Positions 12,181 through 24,190 of a stretch of 64,000 bases of DNA are shown here, in pieces. The stretch's first letter is position 1. Each line of letters begins with the position of its first letter. The notes below the pieces were generated by a model. That model saw nothing but the letters and a program-made list of their open reading frames with translations. It ran no database searches and was not told the DNA's origin. This DNA comes from Hyperoodon ampullatus. Taxonomy: Eukaryota; Chordata; Mammalia; Artiodactyla; Ziphiidae. The translations under genes were made by a program, and so were the position numbers. The stretch is taken from assembly GCA_949752795.1 (NCBI GenBank), contig OX457061.1, forward strand, positions 34,662,425 to 34,726,424, given 5' to 3'.

Positions 12181-12930
12181 CTCTCCCCTCTGGAGTGCAT
12201 AATTCATCCATTCGAGGATCTGCACAACTCACCGAGTTCTCAAAAGGAATTGAAACAAGATACATTTTTGATAAGAACAACCCTCCCGGCCCGGCGCCTG
12301 CCCCACAAGAGGTCATCTTGGCTACATCAGGTCACTGTCCATGACAGTCTCGCTCTCTGGGAGGAGCTAAGAACAGCTGATGTCCAGGTCAGCTTCCCCG
12401 AGGATGGCCGCTCCTGGTCGTAAGACCACCTGGGCTGAAGGATCTGAATGCGACAGCGCAAATGACCCCCAGGAGCAGAAACATATAAAGTGACGGAGAT
12501 TCGAAGTTGCAACCAGGCCCTCAAATTGAAGTTCAGTGTGAGTCAGCCTTGACCAGGCTGCTGGAAGCTTGGGGGGCAGCACAGGCAGCAGTGACAATAA
12601 CAACAGCATTTGTAACTGAAGATGACCGGGTGCCCACTGAACGCCAGGCACGTGATGATCACTCTGGGTGGATACCGTCCGCATTCCCCTCTACAGGGCT
12701 CATCACTCCTCCTCCTTAGAATACATCCTTACCTGGGATTCTCATTCCCTCTTGGCCTCCCCTTATCTCCCTGGACAGTCCTGCTTGTTCCTCATCCCCG
12801 CAACCGTTGAACACCGAACCTCATTCGTGTCTTCTGTCTATTCACTTCTCAGGTGATCCTGAAGTACCACATCTACCCTGGTAACACCCACATATGTATC
12901 CCAGCCTAAACCCTTCCCTTAAACTCCTCT

Positions 12931-13141
12931 TTTTTTTTTTTTTTTTTGCGGTACGCGTGCCTCTCACTGTTGTGGCCTCTCCCGTTGTGGAGCACAGGCT
13001 CCAGACGCGCAGGCTCAGTGGTCATTGGCTCACGGGCCCAGCCACTCCGCGGCATGTGGGATCTTCCCAGACCGGGGCACGAACCCGTGTCCCCTGCATC
13101 GGCAGGCGTACTCTCAACCACTGCGCCACCAGGGAAGCCCC
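12931..13141 (-). mobile_element. CHR-type SINE, short class
   Basis: tRNA-Glu-derived SINE in reverse: T run, tail end gcggtacgcg, then the reverse of the B box (GGTTCGTGCCC-like) and A box (GCGCAGTGGTTGAGAGT). Flanked by a near-perfect TSD, TAAACTCYTCTTTT (12920-12933 and 13142-13155). It is inserted in an L2 body in intron 2. CHR SINEs are confined to cetaceans, hippos and ruminants, and this subtype is typical of cetaceans. Confidence 0.93.
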
Positions 13142-14690
13142 TAAACTCTTCTTTTGTATACCTAATGCCATTTCTACGCAGACGAGTAACAGGCATCTCA
13201 AATTCACCCTGTCCGAAACAGAACCAGTTATTTCTGCCCCCAAACCTGCTCCTCTTGCAGGCTTTCCCATTTCTATAAATTGCAGCTCCATCTTGCCCAC
13301 TGCTCAGGCCAAAAACCTTGGGAGTCACCTTGAGGCCTCTTTCACATCCCAAATACCACTGGTTCCACCTTTAAAGTAGTTCCAGACTTGGTTTACTCTT
13401 AGCCGCATTAACTGCCCTGTCCAATCATCATGGTCTCTCCCACAGACTAACAGTCTCAGCCCTTGCCCCACCCCCTGCCCCAGTTTAATGTCGACCGAGC
13501 ATCCAGAGTGATACTTGAGTCAGATCAAGTCAGGTCTCTGCCCAAACTCACCAATGCAGAACAGAGCCAGTGCTCAGAATGACCTACAAGGCTCTACACA
13601 ATCCCCCTATCCCCTCAAGAGGAAAAAAGTTACATTAAAAAAGTAACAAAACAGGGTTTCCCTGGTGGCGCAGTGGTTGAGAGTCCCCCTGCCGATGCGG
13701 GGGACACGGGTTCTTGCCCCGGTCCAGGAAGATCCCACGTGCAGCGGAGTGGCTGGGCCCGTGAGCCATGGCTGCTGAGCCTGCGCGTCTGGAGCCTGTG
13801 CTCCGCAACGGGAGAGGCCCGTGTACCGCAAAAAAAAAAAAAAAAAAAAAAAAAATTGGGTTTTTTCTCCAGACTTAGTGGAAAAGAGGAAAAAATTAAC
13901 TATTTGCACCAAAATGTTCTGCTGTGACATAGGAAAATGACCAAGTACAGTGTTATATTCCATCCTTTTTATCGGTGTTTTTTCTGTCTGTACCATCTGC
14001 TGTGTTCATTTCTCCAAACTCCTGTCCACCTTGATGTGGGAGTAGGGGATAATCTTGTCGAAAGGCACACTGGTGCATGTGTGTCTGCTAGTTCACTTGT
14101 CCTTGACAATATTTTACAATATTAAAGAAAATCTTTTGAAACGGCTGTTAGGAAAAACAAAACAAAACAAAACAACCCATCACCTGTTATCTCTCTGACC
14201 TCATCGCCTCCTCCCCTCCTCCTTCCTCATTACACTCCAGACGCACTGGCTTCTAGCCTGTTCTGCAACCACACTAAGGGAAGGGGACCCCGCCTCAGGG
14301 TCTTTGCTCTGCTGTTTCTTCTACCTGGAATGCGCTTTCACACAGTTCTTCCCCTTACTTCCTTTAGGTCACCTCTGAAATGTCATCGTATGAGTGAGGT
14401 CCTCCTGAATCGCTTCTATAAAATGACAAATGACAACCCCACTCCTTGCCCTGTCCTTAACTCTCCACCTTCCTTATCCCGATTTTTCTTCTAAGTACAT
14501 GATACCGCCTGACATAGTACACATTTGTTTATGGTCTGTTTCCTCCCTCTAGGATGTAAGCTTTAAAAGGCCAGGGATTTTGCTGTTTTGTTCACTGCTG
14601 TATTCTTTGTACCCAGAACAAAGCCTGGCATGTAGTAGGTGCTCAGTAAACATGTGCTGAATAAACATTCATGTTCTTGTTGGGAAGAAG
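13142..14690 (+). mobile_element. L2 LINE relic (ORF2 C-terminus and 3' UTR), interrupted
   Basis: 13190-13370 matches the end of the L2 ORF2 reading frame as I recall it (aaattcaccctgtccgaaac, then aaacctgctcctcttgcagg). 14290-14690 is the typical L2 3' end (cctggcatgtagtaggtgct cagtaaac). A SINE is inserted at 13654-13855. The frame is broken; this is a dead relic. Confidence 0.75.
13654..13855 (+). mobile_element. CHR-type SINE, short class
   Basis: Full head (gtttccctggtggcgcagtg) and B box, ending gtgtaccgc plus an uninterrupted A tail of more than 20 bases, which suggests a fairly recent insertion. Opposite in orientation to the SINE 0.5 kb to the left. Confidence 0.93.
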
Positions 14691-15324
14691 ATGTATGGCT
14701 GAGGAATAGCTCCAAGACAGACAACATAAATTTTAACAAAGGAGCCATGTCTGAACTAAGCTGACAGTTTACAGCAACTGGAAGAGAACTTCGGGGCCTC
14801 TACAGAGCAGCCACCGTGCAGCGACTTCATGCACACTGCCCTCTTCTCTTCCCTGCTCAGCCATCAACGTTCACAGTGACCTGGGGTCAGCAGGAGGCAA
14901 ACTCATGGGTGGGGGAAGACCCCAGCAGGGACCACTTTTTGTCACCCTTCAAATTCTTGTGGCCTTCTAACATCCCCCAGTTGTTCTCCGGTACCCTCTC
15001 TTCTCTTTCTGACGTTTTCCATTGCACACTGAATTTTCCAGGCTGGGGCAGATGCTGGCAGCCAATCTGGGGTTGGAGGCGACCCCTTAGAACTGGCCAG
15101 AGGATGGGAGAGACAGGCAAAGGTCACGAACACCCAGTGGTGATTGGGGAGGGGTGAGGCAGCAGGGACGGCTACTGGTCAGGCATCTTACTGCTGATGT
15201 AGGATTGGAGACCCCGTTTCTAGCCCTGCCTCTGCTTGAGGTGCACAAGCCAGGCCCTCCCTGAGCCCTGCCATCTGGGAGGCTAACCATCTCACTACCC
15301 TCCAGAAAGGACCCACCATTTACC

Positions 15325-15480
15325 ATTTGCACATTTAATGAGTACCTGCTGTGAGGCAGGCACAGGGGAAACGACACTATTGCCATTCTCCAGGAGCTCA
15401 CAGTTTAAAGAGTGACATATAACCAGATAATTACAACTACTATTCATGCAATGTGACAGGGGCCCTAATAAAGCATACAC
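15325..15480 (+). repeat. Ancient mammalian interspersed repeat
   Basis: Matches the common ancient pattern containing gagtacctgctgtgaggcag followed by a cagtttaaag-like segment. The family is uncertain. Confidence 0.4.
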
Positions 15481-15763
15481 AGGGCACCATTATTGGAGAA
15501 TCAGCTCAGGAAGTCAAAGACGTCACTGAAGCAGTAACATCTAAGACTCACACAGTTCACAAAGAAGAGGGGGGAAGACACGCCAGGTAGAAGTAAGATT
15601 ATGGACAAAGTTTTTAAGGTTATTTCTAGTTCAATCTCAACATACAAGATCTGAGACCTCAAGCTTTTAATTTAAAATAATTTCTCTTCATTTTATAAAC
15701 CAACAGATGAAAAGTATTTCTTAGGGGCATTAATTCAGAAAAAATTAAATTTGGAGAACTCAC

Positions 15764-15918
15764 ATTAACTTTAAAGGTCTGTACCAAGCCATCTAGAAAG
15801 CAGATGCTGCAGATGACTTCAGATCGAGTTTTCTCTTTGGGTAATTCTGAGGTGCGTATGTTATTAATTCTTCCACCGAACGCACGTAACCGGGAGGTCA
15901 TAACTATCGTTGAATAGC
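15764..15918 (-). CDS. PTPN3: PTPN3 exon 2: first coding exon with start codon (CDS 15764-15901)
   Basis: This exon has 17 nt of 5' UTR and then encodes residues 1-46, starting [10 protein letters not shown] and ending QTFKVN. The acceptor is cttctgttacag|GCTATTC at 15919 and the donor is AAT|gtgagt at 15763. The ATG lies at 15901-15899 with G at -3, a moderate Kozak context. An earlier in-frame ATG at 15934 lies in the intron, upstream of the acceptor, so it is not used in this splice form. The exon covers the basic N-terminal tail and the first F1 strand of the FERM domain ([17 protein letters not shown]). Against the human protein from memory the differences are L8F, H34C, V39L and T46N. 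The exon ends in phase 0. Confidence 0.95.
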
Positions 15919-16289
15919 CTGTAACAGAAGACACACCTGGTTAGCTCTGATGTGCAAATTACCAGTTCCATGTGAACATACCTCCCATTCCATCCATCCC
16001 TCACCTGTCTGCCTTGACCCTCACAAAACTGTCTCAAGAGCTCAGATAAATGAGAGCCAGATAACAGACCATGTTTCCATCTGAGTTTCGACTTCTAAGC
16101 AGCTTTGAACAATATTTATTGCTCAATTATAACACGTTCAGAGAATTATATGGCTTATTTGTGTCTTATTATCTCCCTCGTCTAAATCTTCTAAATTTAT
16201 ATTTCCCAGGTTTTAAATTTGTTAATGTTTTACAACTTTATATATTTGTGTATTACACCTCTAAGGTTTTACAGAACTAAATGTGATGC

Positions 16290-17190
16290 AAAAATGATTT
16301 AAAATATGAAGATTTTATTGATCAATTAGACTACATTAAGAACATCTATTCATTAAAAGACTATTTTTTAAAAAAAGACCCACAGAAATATTTGTAATAT
16401 ATAACTACAAAGAATATATAAAGAGCTACTACAAATCAAAATGAGAAAAAACAAACAACTAGGTAGAAAATGGGAACATTAGTTGTCAAAGGAATGCAAA
16501 CTAAAACCTCAAAGCAACAGAACCACACCCCCACCAGAATGGCTATGATGAAATCCAACAAAACCAAGGGTTGGCCATAGTGTGGAGTAACTGGAACTCT
16601 CAGGCACTGTTAGTGAGGATGTAAATTAGTGCAGCTACTTTGGAAAACTGTTTGACAGTGTCTATGAGAGCTGAACATATGCACATTCTGTGAAATAATT
16701 CCACTCTTAGGCATATTCCCAACAGAAAAGTATATATTTATCCATTAAAAGACATGCATAAGAATTTTCATAATAGCTCCAAATTGTAAAAGACCCAACA
16801 GAACGGATAAACTGTGGTGGAGTCCCACCATGCATGACTACCCAGCAAAGGAAATAAATGAACTACTGTTGACACACAACACGAATTCCTCTAGTGTTGT
16901 GTTGAGCAAAAGCATCCAAGACTCAATAGATGACCTGTATAGCGTGATTCCATTTACATAAAGTTCAGAATAGGCAAAACTAACCAACAGAAGACAGGAT
17001 AGCAGTCACCTCTGCATGTAGTGACTGGGGGGTGTCCAGGGGTCTTCTGGGATGCTTATATTCCATCTCTTAATTGGGGTGCTAATAACACTGGTGTACT
17101 CACTTTGTGAAAATCCACCAAGCTCTACCCTTATGATTTGTGCTCTTTTTTTGTATGTATATTTCAACAAAGTTTACTTTAAAAATACAT
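16290..17190 (+). mobile_element. Old L1 relic (ORF2 end and 3' UTR)
   Basis: Diverged L1 sequence from the ORF2 C-terminal region (caaaggaatgcaaactaaaa) through the 3' UTR (gcgtgattccatttacataa) to tttcaacaaagttta. No intact frame. Confidence 0.75.
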
Positions 17191-17484
17191 GAACGAAGAG
17201 GGAATTAGAGAGAAGTTTAAAAATCTGAGCATGGTATATTAGGGAACAGTAATGAAAGCGGTTTTATCAATGAATACAATTGTGAAGTGTTAGACTAACA
17301 GACTAAAGCAGTATGCAACGGAGCACATGGTCACTTCGTGCCGGCGGGAGGGACAAGGGTCCAGGCCAGCTCCTCAGCTTAGGAACGGAGGTGTAAATCT
17401 GACAAGATTGGGTGGAAGAGCAGATAAAGATGAAGGACTTAAGAGCAATTTAATGTTCTTTTAAAAATTCTCTATAAACTTTCT

Positions 17485-17830
17485 ATGATGAGCCGGGCCT
17501 TTGCACATGCTGTTCCTTCTGCCTGGGAAGCTCTTTCTGCTTTTCTTCACCTGAGAACTCCTACTCAGGCCTCAGTGCTTGGCACAAGGATCACCTCCTC
17601 AGGGAAGCCTTCCCTGGCATCCCTAACGACTCATATATTAGTTATAGGCTCTCTACGGTGCTCATCATAATTTCACATTTATAACTGATGATGTATTTAA
17701 TATCTGCTTCTGCCGCTAGAAGCTGAGCTTCACGAGGGCAGGAACTGGGTCTGGGCTTGCTCACTGCATCTCCAATACCTAGCTCTGGTAGGCAGTCAAT
17801 AAATATCTGAAGGAATCAATGAATAAAATG
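17485..17830 (+). mobile_element. L2 LINE 3' end
   Basis: gcctttgcacatgctgttcc, then gaagccttccctggcatcc, and the terminal ggcagtcaataaatatctga are diagnostic of the L2 3' UTR. Confidence 0.8.
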
Positions 17831-17974
17831 AAATATGAAGCCAAGACGGATAGTCTGGAAAAAAAATAGTACAACCTGATAGACAAACCTGGCTTGGTGG
17901 GAACAGGCAGGACAAAAAGATGGGATGAGAGTGGAGGCTTCAATTAGAACGCAGAGTGGTGGTGTCCCATAGAC

Positions 17975-18150
17975 CAATGCCCCTCACACTGTAACGTGCA
18001 CACAGATCACTTGGGGATCTTGTTAAGATGCAAACCTGAACGCAAGCAGGTCTGGGTGGGGCCTGAGAACCTGCATTTCTCGGCCCCCCGGGTGATGCCG
18101 AAGCTGCTGATCCAGGGTCCACACTGTGAGGGGCAGTCACACACAGCCAG
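17975..18150. mobile_element. MER5A-type hAT MITE
   Basis: Contains acagatcacttggggatctt and ggtgatgccgaagctgctga; ends near cagggtccacactgtgag. Confidence 0.65.
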
Positions 18151-18714
18151 AAAAGCAGCACCAATATGTCAGGCCAGGGCCAGAGATCAAGATTCGGAAA
18201 TCAGAAGCAAGGAAGGTGTGAGGACAACGCTGACTAGAGGCCTGAGGAGACTCGAGCCTCAGGGAACCACAGAAGCACAGCTTAGCTGCAGGCAGTGAAA
18301 ACACAGAGGGGATGAAAGCTACGTAGAAGATACACCCAGGACAGAAGGGCGCCCTTGGCCCCTAATCCTATTTCAGAAGCTCCAAGAAAACCTCCCTGCT
18401 TCTGCAGATGGGGATGGGAAACCTCAAATATTAATAAAAAAGATTCCTGGGACTGGCAGCGGAAGGGAACTTGTTGTCACTTACAGAATTCCACCCACGC
18501 CACCACCTCCACCTTGCCCTTTCCAGGGAAAATGTCATCAGAAGCAGGGATGCATTTTCTGAGTAAGACCAAAAGTTATCAAAAGGCAACAAATGTGTTC
18601 CATAATTGCTTTAACTACACTGAATTTGAAATGTCAAATTTATTGTTTAGTCCTTGTCTAAAGAATTTCGGGTGGGTTACAAAATTTTTTTTAAAGATAT
18701 AATAGGACAATTTC

Positions 18715-18860
18715 AAGTGTGGTTCTTAGTGGGAGGTGTACATCAGAATTACCTGGAGAGCTTCCAGAAAATATGCCTGTCCCTGCCCCACCCACAGATG
18801 GTGATTCAGCATTCTGAGGTGTGGTGTAGAATGACATTACTTTTGGGAAGCCCTCTAAGG
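18715..18860. mobile_element. MER5A-type hAT MITE
   Basis: Begins gtggttcttagtgggaggtg and continues catcagaattacctggagag. Same family as the copy at 17975 and in the same orientation. Confidence 0.55.
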
Positions 18861-18946
18861 AAGGGCCAGGCCTGCATCGGCTAGAGGAGTGGAGCAGGTT
18901 TTCAGGGAACCTCACGGTGGTGTTTCAGATGGTCAGACTTAGAACA

Positions 18947-19310
18947 CAGTCAACCCTCCGTATCCAAGGGTTCCATGTCCTTGGATTCAACCAACCACGG
19001 ATCAAAAATATTCAGGAAAAAAAAATTCCAGAAAGTTGGAAAAAGCAAAACTTGAATTTGCCATGAGCCTACAACTAGTTACATAGCATTTATGTCATAC
19101 TTACAACTATTTACTTACATTTACACTGCATTAGGCATTATAATTAATCTAGAGATGATTTAAAGTATATTAAAGTATGTGCATAGGTTATATGCAAATA
19201 CTATGCCACTATACATAAGGGACTTAAGCATCCTTAGATTTTGGTGTCCAAGGTTTGCAGGGGGGGCGGGTCCTGGAACCAATGCCCTTCAGATAACTGA
19301 GGGACAACTG
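18947..19310 (-). mobile_element. MER2 (Tigger/pogo) DNA transposon, near full length
   Basis: Both termini are present: cagtcaaccctccgtatcc at the left and gataactgagggacaactg at the right, forming imperfect terminal inverted repeats. Followed by TA, the Tigger target site. Non-autonomous; no transposase. Confidence 0.85.
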
Positions 19311-21071
19311 TATAGGTTCCGCAAAATCTGAGCCATTCAGAGGGTATACATGCAAGACTTGGGCAGTTGCTCAGAGCAGCTAAAACTGAGAGCAAATCAC
19401 ATCACAACCCTGGACAGAAAAAAACCAAGGGTGATTTCAAACAGGAGCCTCCAAATGAAAGTCCCATGGGCTGACACAGCAAAGGTAGGACTGATTTTCA
19501 CACCGCTCTCACCTGAGCAGCTCCGTGTCCAGTGCCAGCGTGTGTACCCGTGGGAACTTACTAACTTAACCAGGGTTAATGGTGTTCCCAGCGTGATCCT
19601 GTAGCCATCTACTGACAAACTCAAGTAGACCAGCAACCCAGAAGAGACCTACTTTTTCCTCCTCATGATCTCTGATTGTTACATAAAGGGCTTGGGACCC
19701 AACATCATAATTTTTTTATTTCACATCATAATTTGGTTATTTCATGAAAGTTGCAGAAACATTCTCCCCACAATTACTCCCAAAGCAAACCTTAATAAGA
19801 GCAAGCCTGATGCTGAATAACCACATAATTGAGTCATGTGGTGTTTTCCGATTGTCTTGAAATTTTATCTTAAACAATCCGGTCAGGACAATGGATGATG
19901 ACTAACAAACCGTGTTTCCTGTACCGCAGCAATTAGGGAACTTGAGGTTTCTATGGCTTCCTTTATAAGCCTCTTAATTCTAAACAAAGCTACAACCCAA
20001 CCAGGAACACACTGGCCTCTCCAACCACAGATGATTTCATCTGCAGCTGATGCACTTTACAAGAAGGAAGCCCAGCTGGTTCTTTGCGTTAAGAAACAAA
20101 CAAACACAACAGTTACAACTTTAGAATCTGTTTTGCACAATAATAGAGGTTCTACTGGGACTGTAGTTTTTAACAAAGATTATACTTGCAAAACATTACA
20201 GACCTAGGCAACATCTCAGTGCAATGGGATGGTGGGAGCCCACTACATGCCATGAGCCATAGGATCACCATGTGTAAATGCCTACACAATGTGACACATA
20301 CCACTCAATAGAAGGCATTTTTAAACAATCTGCTGTGTACTGACTTATGATTTCAAATCCATGCTGTGAAAGCTTGTTTCAGACAAAGTGTGGTTTGAAC
20401 TTGTTTTGAATAGCCTGTTTTGATGAATTGGCTTTGAAGTTGGCTATTAGGACTTTCTTATCCAACTCTCGGACCTGTAGTGGAGAGGACCATCATGTCA
20501 CTGACACTACAGTAACAGCTTGGTGGCCATCACATGATGAACTAAACACAAAGAGGCTGATCAGCAACTCGAGAGTGTTCGGCCTGGGCAAAGCTACTCT
20601 TTGCTGATCCAAATAGCTCACCTACTCTTGCCAGGCCCAGGCTACTTTTGGTCAACAGCGATGTTAAACCGTGCAGCAGTCTCAGGAAGAAAAGGGACAT
20701 CTGTTCCTGCCTTGGCGAGGCTACTCCTCATAGGCAGTGGTGCCAGCCACGTAACGGTTCCTGGAATAATAACCTTCGGAGCAGTCCACCCTGCCTGGCA
20801 ACACTGGTGCAATCGCCCATAAGCTATATGCCCCAGAGGTGAGGGACCTAAACCAGCAGCTTTTGGTTGGAAGGATGAACTCTATGAGAACCACCTCCTA
20901 GAAAGGTACATCTCAACTAAACCTGGAATTTTTCTTTCATCTCCCCATTGCCTGGAACAACAGTGTAATCACTGTGTCGTTGGTTTGCAGTATGTTCTTT
21001 CTTTCTTGGCTTATTAAGAGACATCATCCGTATGAATGAAAAACGTTGCCTGCCCTATCAGTGAACAAAGG

Positions 21072-21552
21072 ATGTTGCAGCCATCAAGCCACTACAGCTG
21101 CCCCTGAAGGTGAGCCCTGAGGGAACTCAGGGTGGAGACAAACGGGGCTGCCCACTGCCAGGCCCTCAGCCACTGCAGCCACCCTCAACGGGTGCACCCA
21201 ACGGTTAGGGAACTCTGGATGGGAAAGAACTGGATACTGGCCCTAAAGAGCTAAGGTGCATATCCAAGGAATGGTTTCAATGAGCCCGGACTCTTGCATC
21301 TTCCCATACATAGAAAAGCGCTGAATTCCTTAATTTGAGATATCTGGTTTTCTTTAATGAACAGTGTGAAGTTCCGAATACTTGGTCACTGCTGAAAAAA
21401 CTCCCTATATATCCTGCTCCACCCATACCTCTTCAAAACAGTCCCTCAGGGCTATCTGAGAGGCTGCCTGCTGGGCTCGAAGTCCTCAGAAAGTCTGCCA
21501 AATAAAACATAATGCTCAACTTCTAGGTTGTGCATTTTTTTTTTCAGTCAAC
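21072..21552 (+). mobile_element. Possible solo LTR of an endogenous retrovirus
   Basis: Starts TG and ends CA. It has a TATA-like tatatatcctgc (about 21405), a polyadenylation signal AATAAA (21501-21506) and an R-U5-like end with tgtgcat, a T run and cagtcaaca. No retroviral genes lie beside it. The family is not identified and no clean TSD is visible, so edges are tentative. It is antisense to PTPN3. Confidence 0.5.
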
Positions 21553-21598
21553 ATCCTGTATGCTATTGGCTTGTGACATATTAAAAATTATAATTCCC

Positions 21599-21912
21599 GG
21601 GGCTTCCCTGGTGGCACAGTGGTTGAGAATCTGCCTGCTAATGCAGGGGACATGGGTTCGAGCCCTGGTCTGGGAAGATCCCACATGCCACGGAGCAACT
21701 AGGCCCGTGAGCCACAACTACTGAGCCTGCGCGTCTGGAGCCTGTGCTCCGCAACAAGAGAGGCCGCGACAGTGAGAGGCCCGCGCACCGCGATGAAGAG
21801 TGGCCCCCGCTCGCCACAACTAGAGAAAGCCCTCGCACAGAAACGAAGACCCAACACAGCCAAAAATAAATAAATAAACAAATGTGGGGTTAAAAAAAAA
21901 AAATTAAAAAAA
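21599..21912 (+). mobile_element. CHR-type SINE, long class
   Basis: Head ttccctggtggcacagtggt, then a young-type middle (gtgagaggcccgcgcaccgc), then the long 3' tail (ccgctcgccacaactagaga) and AAATAAA-type repeats. Perfect TSD AAAAATTATAATTCCC at 21583-21598 and 21913-21928. Confidence 0.95.
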
Positions 21913-23504
21913 AAAAATTATAATTCCCACAGTGGACACAGGATAAATAAATTATCCGTAAAGACAGCCTCAGTCTCTGAGCATAATTTGCCCAAACTAA
22001 CAAACAAACAAAAACAATGCTAAGCTTCCAGTGCCATCAGGTGCTGACTGTAGATTCTGGATTTTGTAGCGCAATCCTGATTTCACATACTTACAGATAT
22101 ACTGTACTAGTGTTTCCCGCAGTTGTTGTAGATGTGATATACCTGTCAGCTACTTTACCAACTCAATGGACCCTGAAGCAGGAGCCCATTGCCCGGGGCA
22201 TGGGTGCCCTCGTGGTCAGGGTTGGCTCACAAGGCTTCTATCACTTGCCCTGGAGCCCGAGACAGGGAAGAAGTGATGCTTTGTTTCCTGAGGGTCTACA
22301 GGCTGACCTGGGGACCTTTGTTTTTTCACAAGCCAATGAACCACAGGCAGGAAGAAGGGAGAGTAGTCTTCTCCACTAGAGAAAGTCAGAAAGCAACCCA
22401 ACTCCATTTTGATCACTTCAAAAAGAAGTGTTAAAGTTATTTCATACCCTTGTTTTTAAGAATAAGAGCTAGATCTCTAACTCAAGAGTGCAAAAGTTTC
22501 AGTTAGAAAAAAAAAAAGAAAAAAAAAGAACAAAGCAGTCCTGATTTTAAAACACCTAATTTGTGAGTAGACCATGCAAATGAACCACAGCTGGCTCCCT
22601 AAAGGAATCAACCTGAATCATCCTCAAGCTGACCTAGGCCAATGCTACCACCTAGTGACCACCAGAGGAACACACTTCACCTCCTAGCATGACTTTCTGC
22701 TTTCCTCCCTCTTCCTCAAGGGAAACATGGAGAGTTATGCTTTCTCGTTTATCATCCACGTTTCAGCTCATTTTAAGTCTCCCAGAATATATAAGGCCTT
22801 CTCTGTCACCCAATTCCCTCCCTTTCCCTAGGGAACTCAGGAGAGCATTCTTCCCTTTTTTTTTCTTTTTTTGGCTATTTATGAGCCCCAACAGATGTCT
22901 GATCAGCAGAAGATGGATCTCTAGATGGAAAAGTAATAAACATTCATATACAATCACTCATGCTAGGTGGCTGACTCAGATTATGAGTTTCTCAAATACC
23001 AGTATGTAATGTATTTAAGATAAATGTTTTATTTGTTTAGCAGCTAATACCAATATTGCTTCCTCCTCCTTTTCGCTGTAAACACAGCAGCTGGGCTGCA
23101 TCATGGGCTAACCGAGTCTGGGCTGGGGTGGGGCCAGCAGGGGCCTTAATAATCATTCACATCACTCTGGACCATGCCGCATACTGACAGGAAAACCACC
23201 ACTTTCCAGTTCTTGGCTGCACCTCCCACAAGGCCAGCTTCTAAGTTCCAATCTGTTCTTAGCCTGGGCCTAAGTGTTCCTTACACCCTGCTGAAGTAAG
23301 TAATCAGGGGGTATTCCCTCCTAAAGATAAAACTTACAAACATCTGGATGGGGATTTATCATTTATCAAGCACTAGATCAAGATTAGATCAAACTGTAAG
23401 AATGTATACTTAATATTTAAGTTGCTAAAAAAGAAACAGTGATTAAAAGGAGACTTTTAAACCAGAGACTTAAATTAAACTTTAGTGTACTTAAGAATCA
23501 TCTG

Positions 23505-23721
23505 GGGGCTTCCCTGGTGGCGCAGTGGTTGAGAGTCCGCCTGCCGATGCAGGGGACATGGGTTCATGCCCCGGTCCGGGAAGATCCCACATGCCGCGGA
23601 GCGGCTAGGCCCATGAGCCATGGCCACTGAGCCTGCGCGTCCCAGGCTCCGCAACGGGAGAGGCCACAACAGTGAGAGGCCCGCGTACCGCAAAAAAAAA
23701 CAAAAAAACCCCCAAAAAAAC
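23505..23721 (+). mobile_element. CHR-type SINE, short class
   Basis: Highly consensus-like copy with intact A and B boxes, ending cgcgtaccgc plus an A-rich tail. A small deletion removes part of the usual cgtctggagcctgtgctccg segment. Confidence 0.93.
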
Positions 23722-23784
23722 AGATTCTTGGGTACCACCCACAGAGATTCTGGTTTAGTAAGAACCCAGGAGACTGCATTTTAA

Positions 23785-24190
23785 AACTTGCAATTTTTTT
23801 GAGCTTAGAGAAAAGCTGCAAGAAAAATGAAACTCCCGTACATCCCCACTGGCCTGGATTCAACTTAACATTTTGTCACATATGCTTTCTCTCTCTCCCC
23901 TGCACATACACATACCACACCCCCAAAGCTTTCTAATGAACACTTGAAAGTTGTAGATATCATGCCCCTTTACCTCTCAATATTTTAGCAGGTTATCTCC
24001 CAGGAACAAGGACATTTCATAACCACAGTACAATTATCAAATTGAGGAAATTTAACATCAATAAAGCAATTATAGTCCATGCTAAAATTTTGAAAATTGT
24101 TCTGATGGTGTCCCTTTATTTCTTTCCTCCTGATCCAAGATCCCAACCAGGACCTTGCCTTGCTTTAGTTGTCAGGTAGAAACTGCATCA
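23785..24190 (-). mobile_element. Old L1-type relic
   Basis: Contains catgcccctttacctctcaa and gaacaaggacatttcataac, then accacagtacaattatc, a common antisense segment of old mammalian L1 copies. Confidence 0.5.

Larger units (their letters stand above)
10524..15763 (-). other. PTPN3: PTPN3 intron 2
   Basis: 5240-bp intron. 11960-12180 is MIR-like, and 13142-14690 is an L2 body split by SINEs at 12931 and 13654. 15325-15480 is another old repeat. 10530-11950 shows no feature I can name. Confidence 0.8.

Noticed and set aside
12894..13379. 161-codon plus-strand frame and its minus-strand counterpart
   Set aside because: Runs through a CHR SINE and an L2 relic; repeat-derived, no conserved protein.
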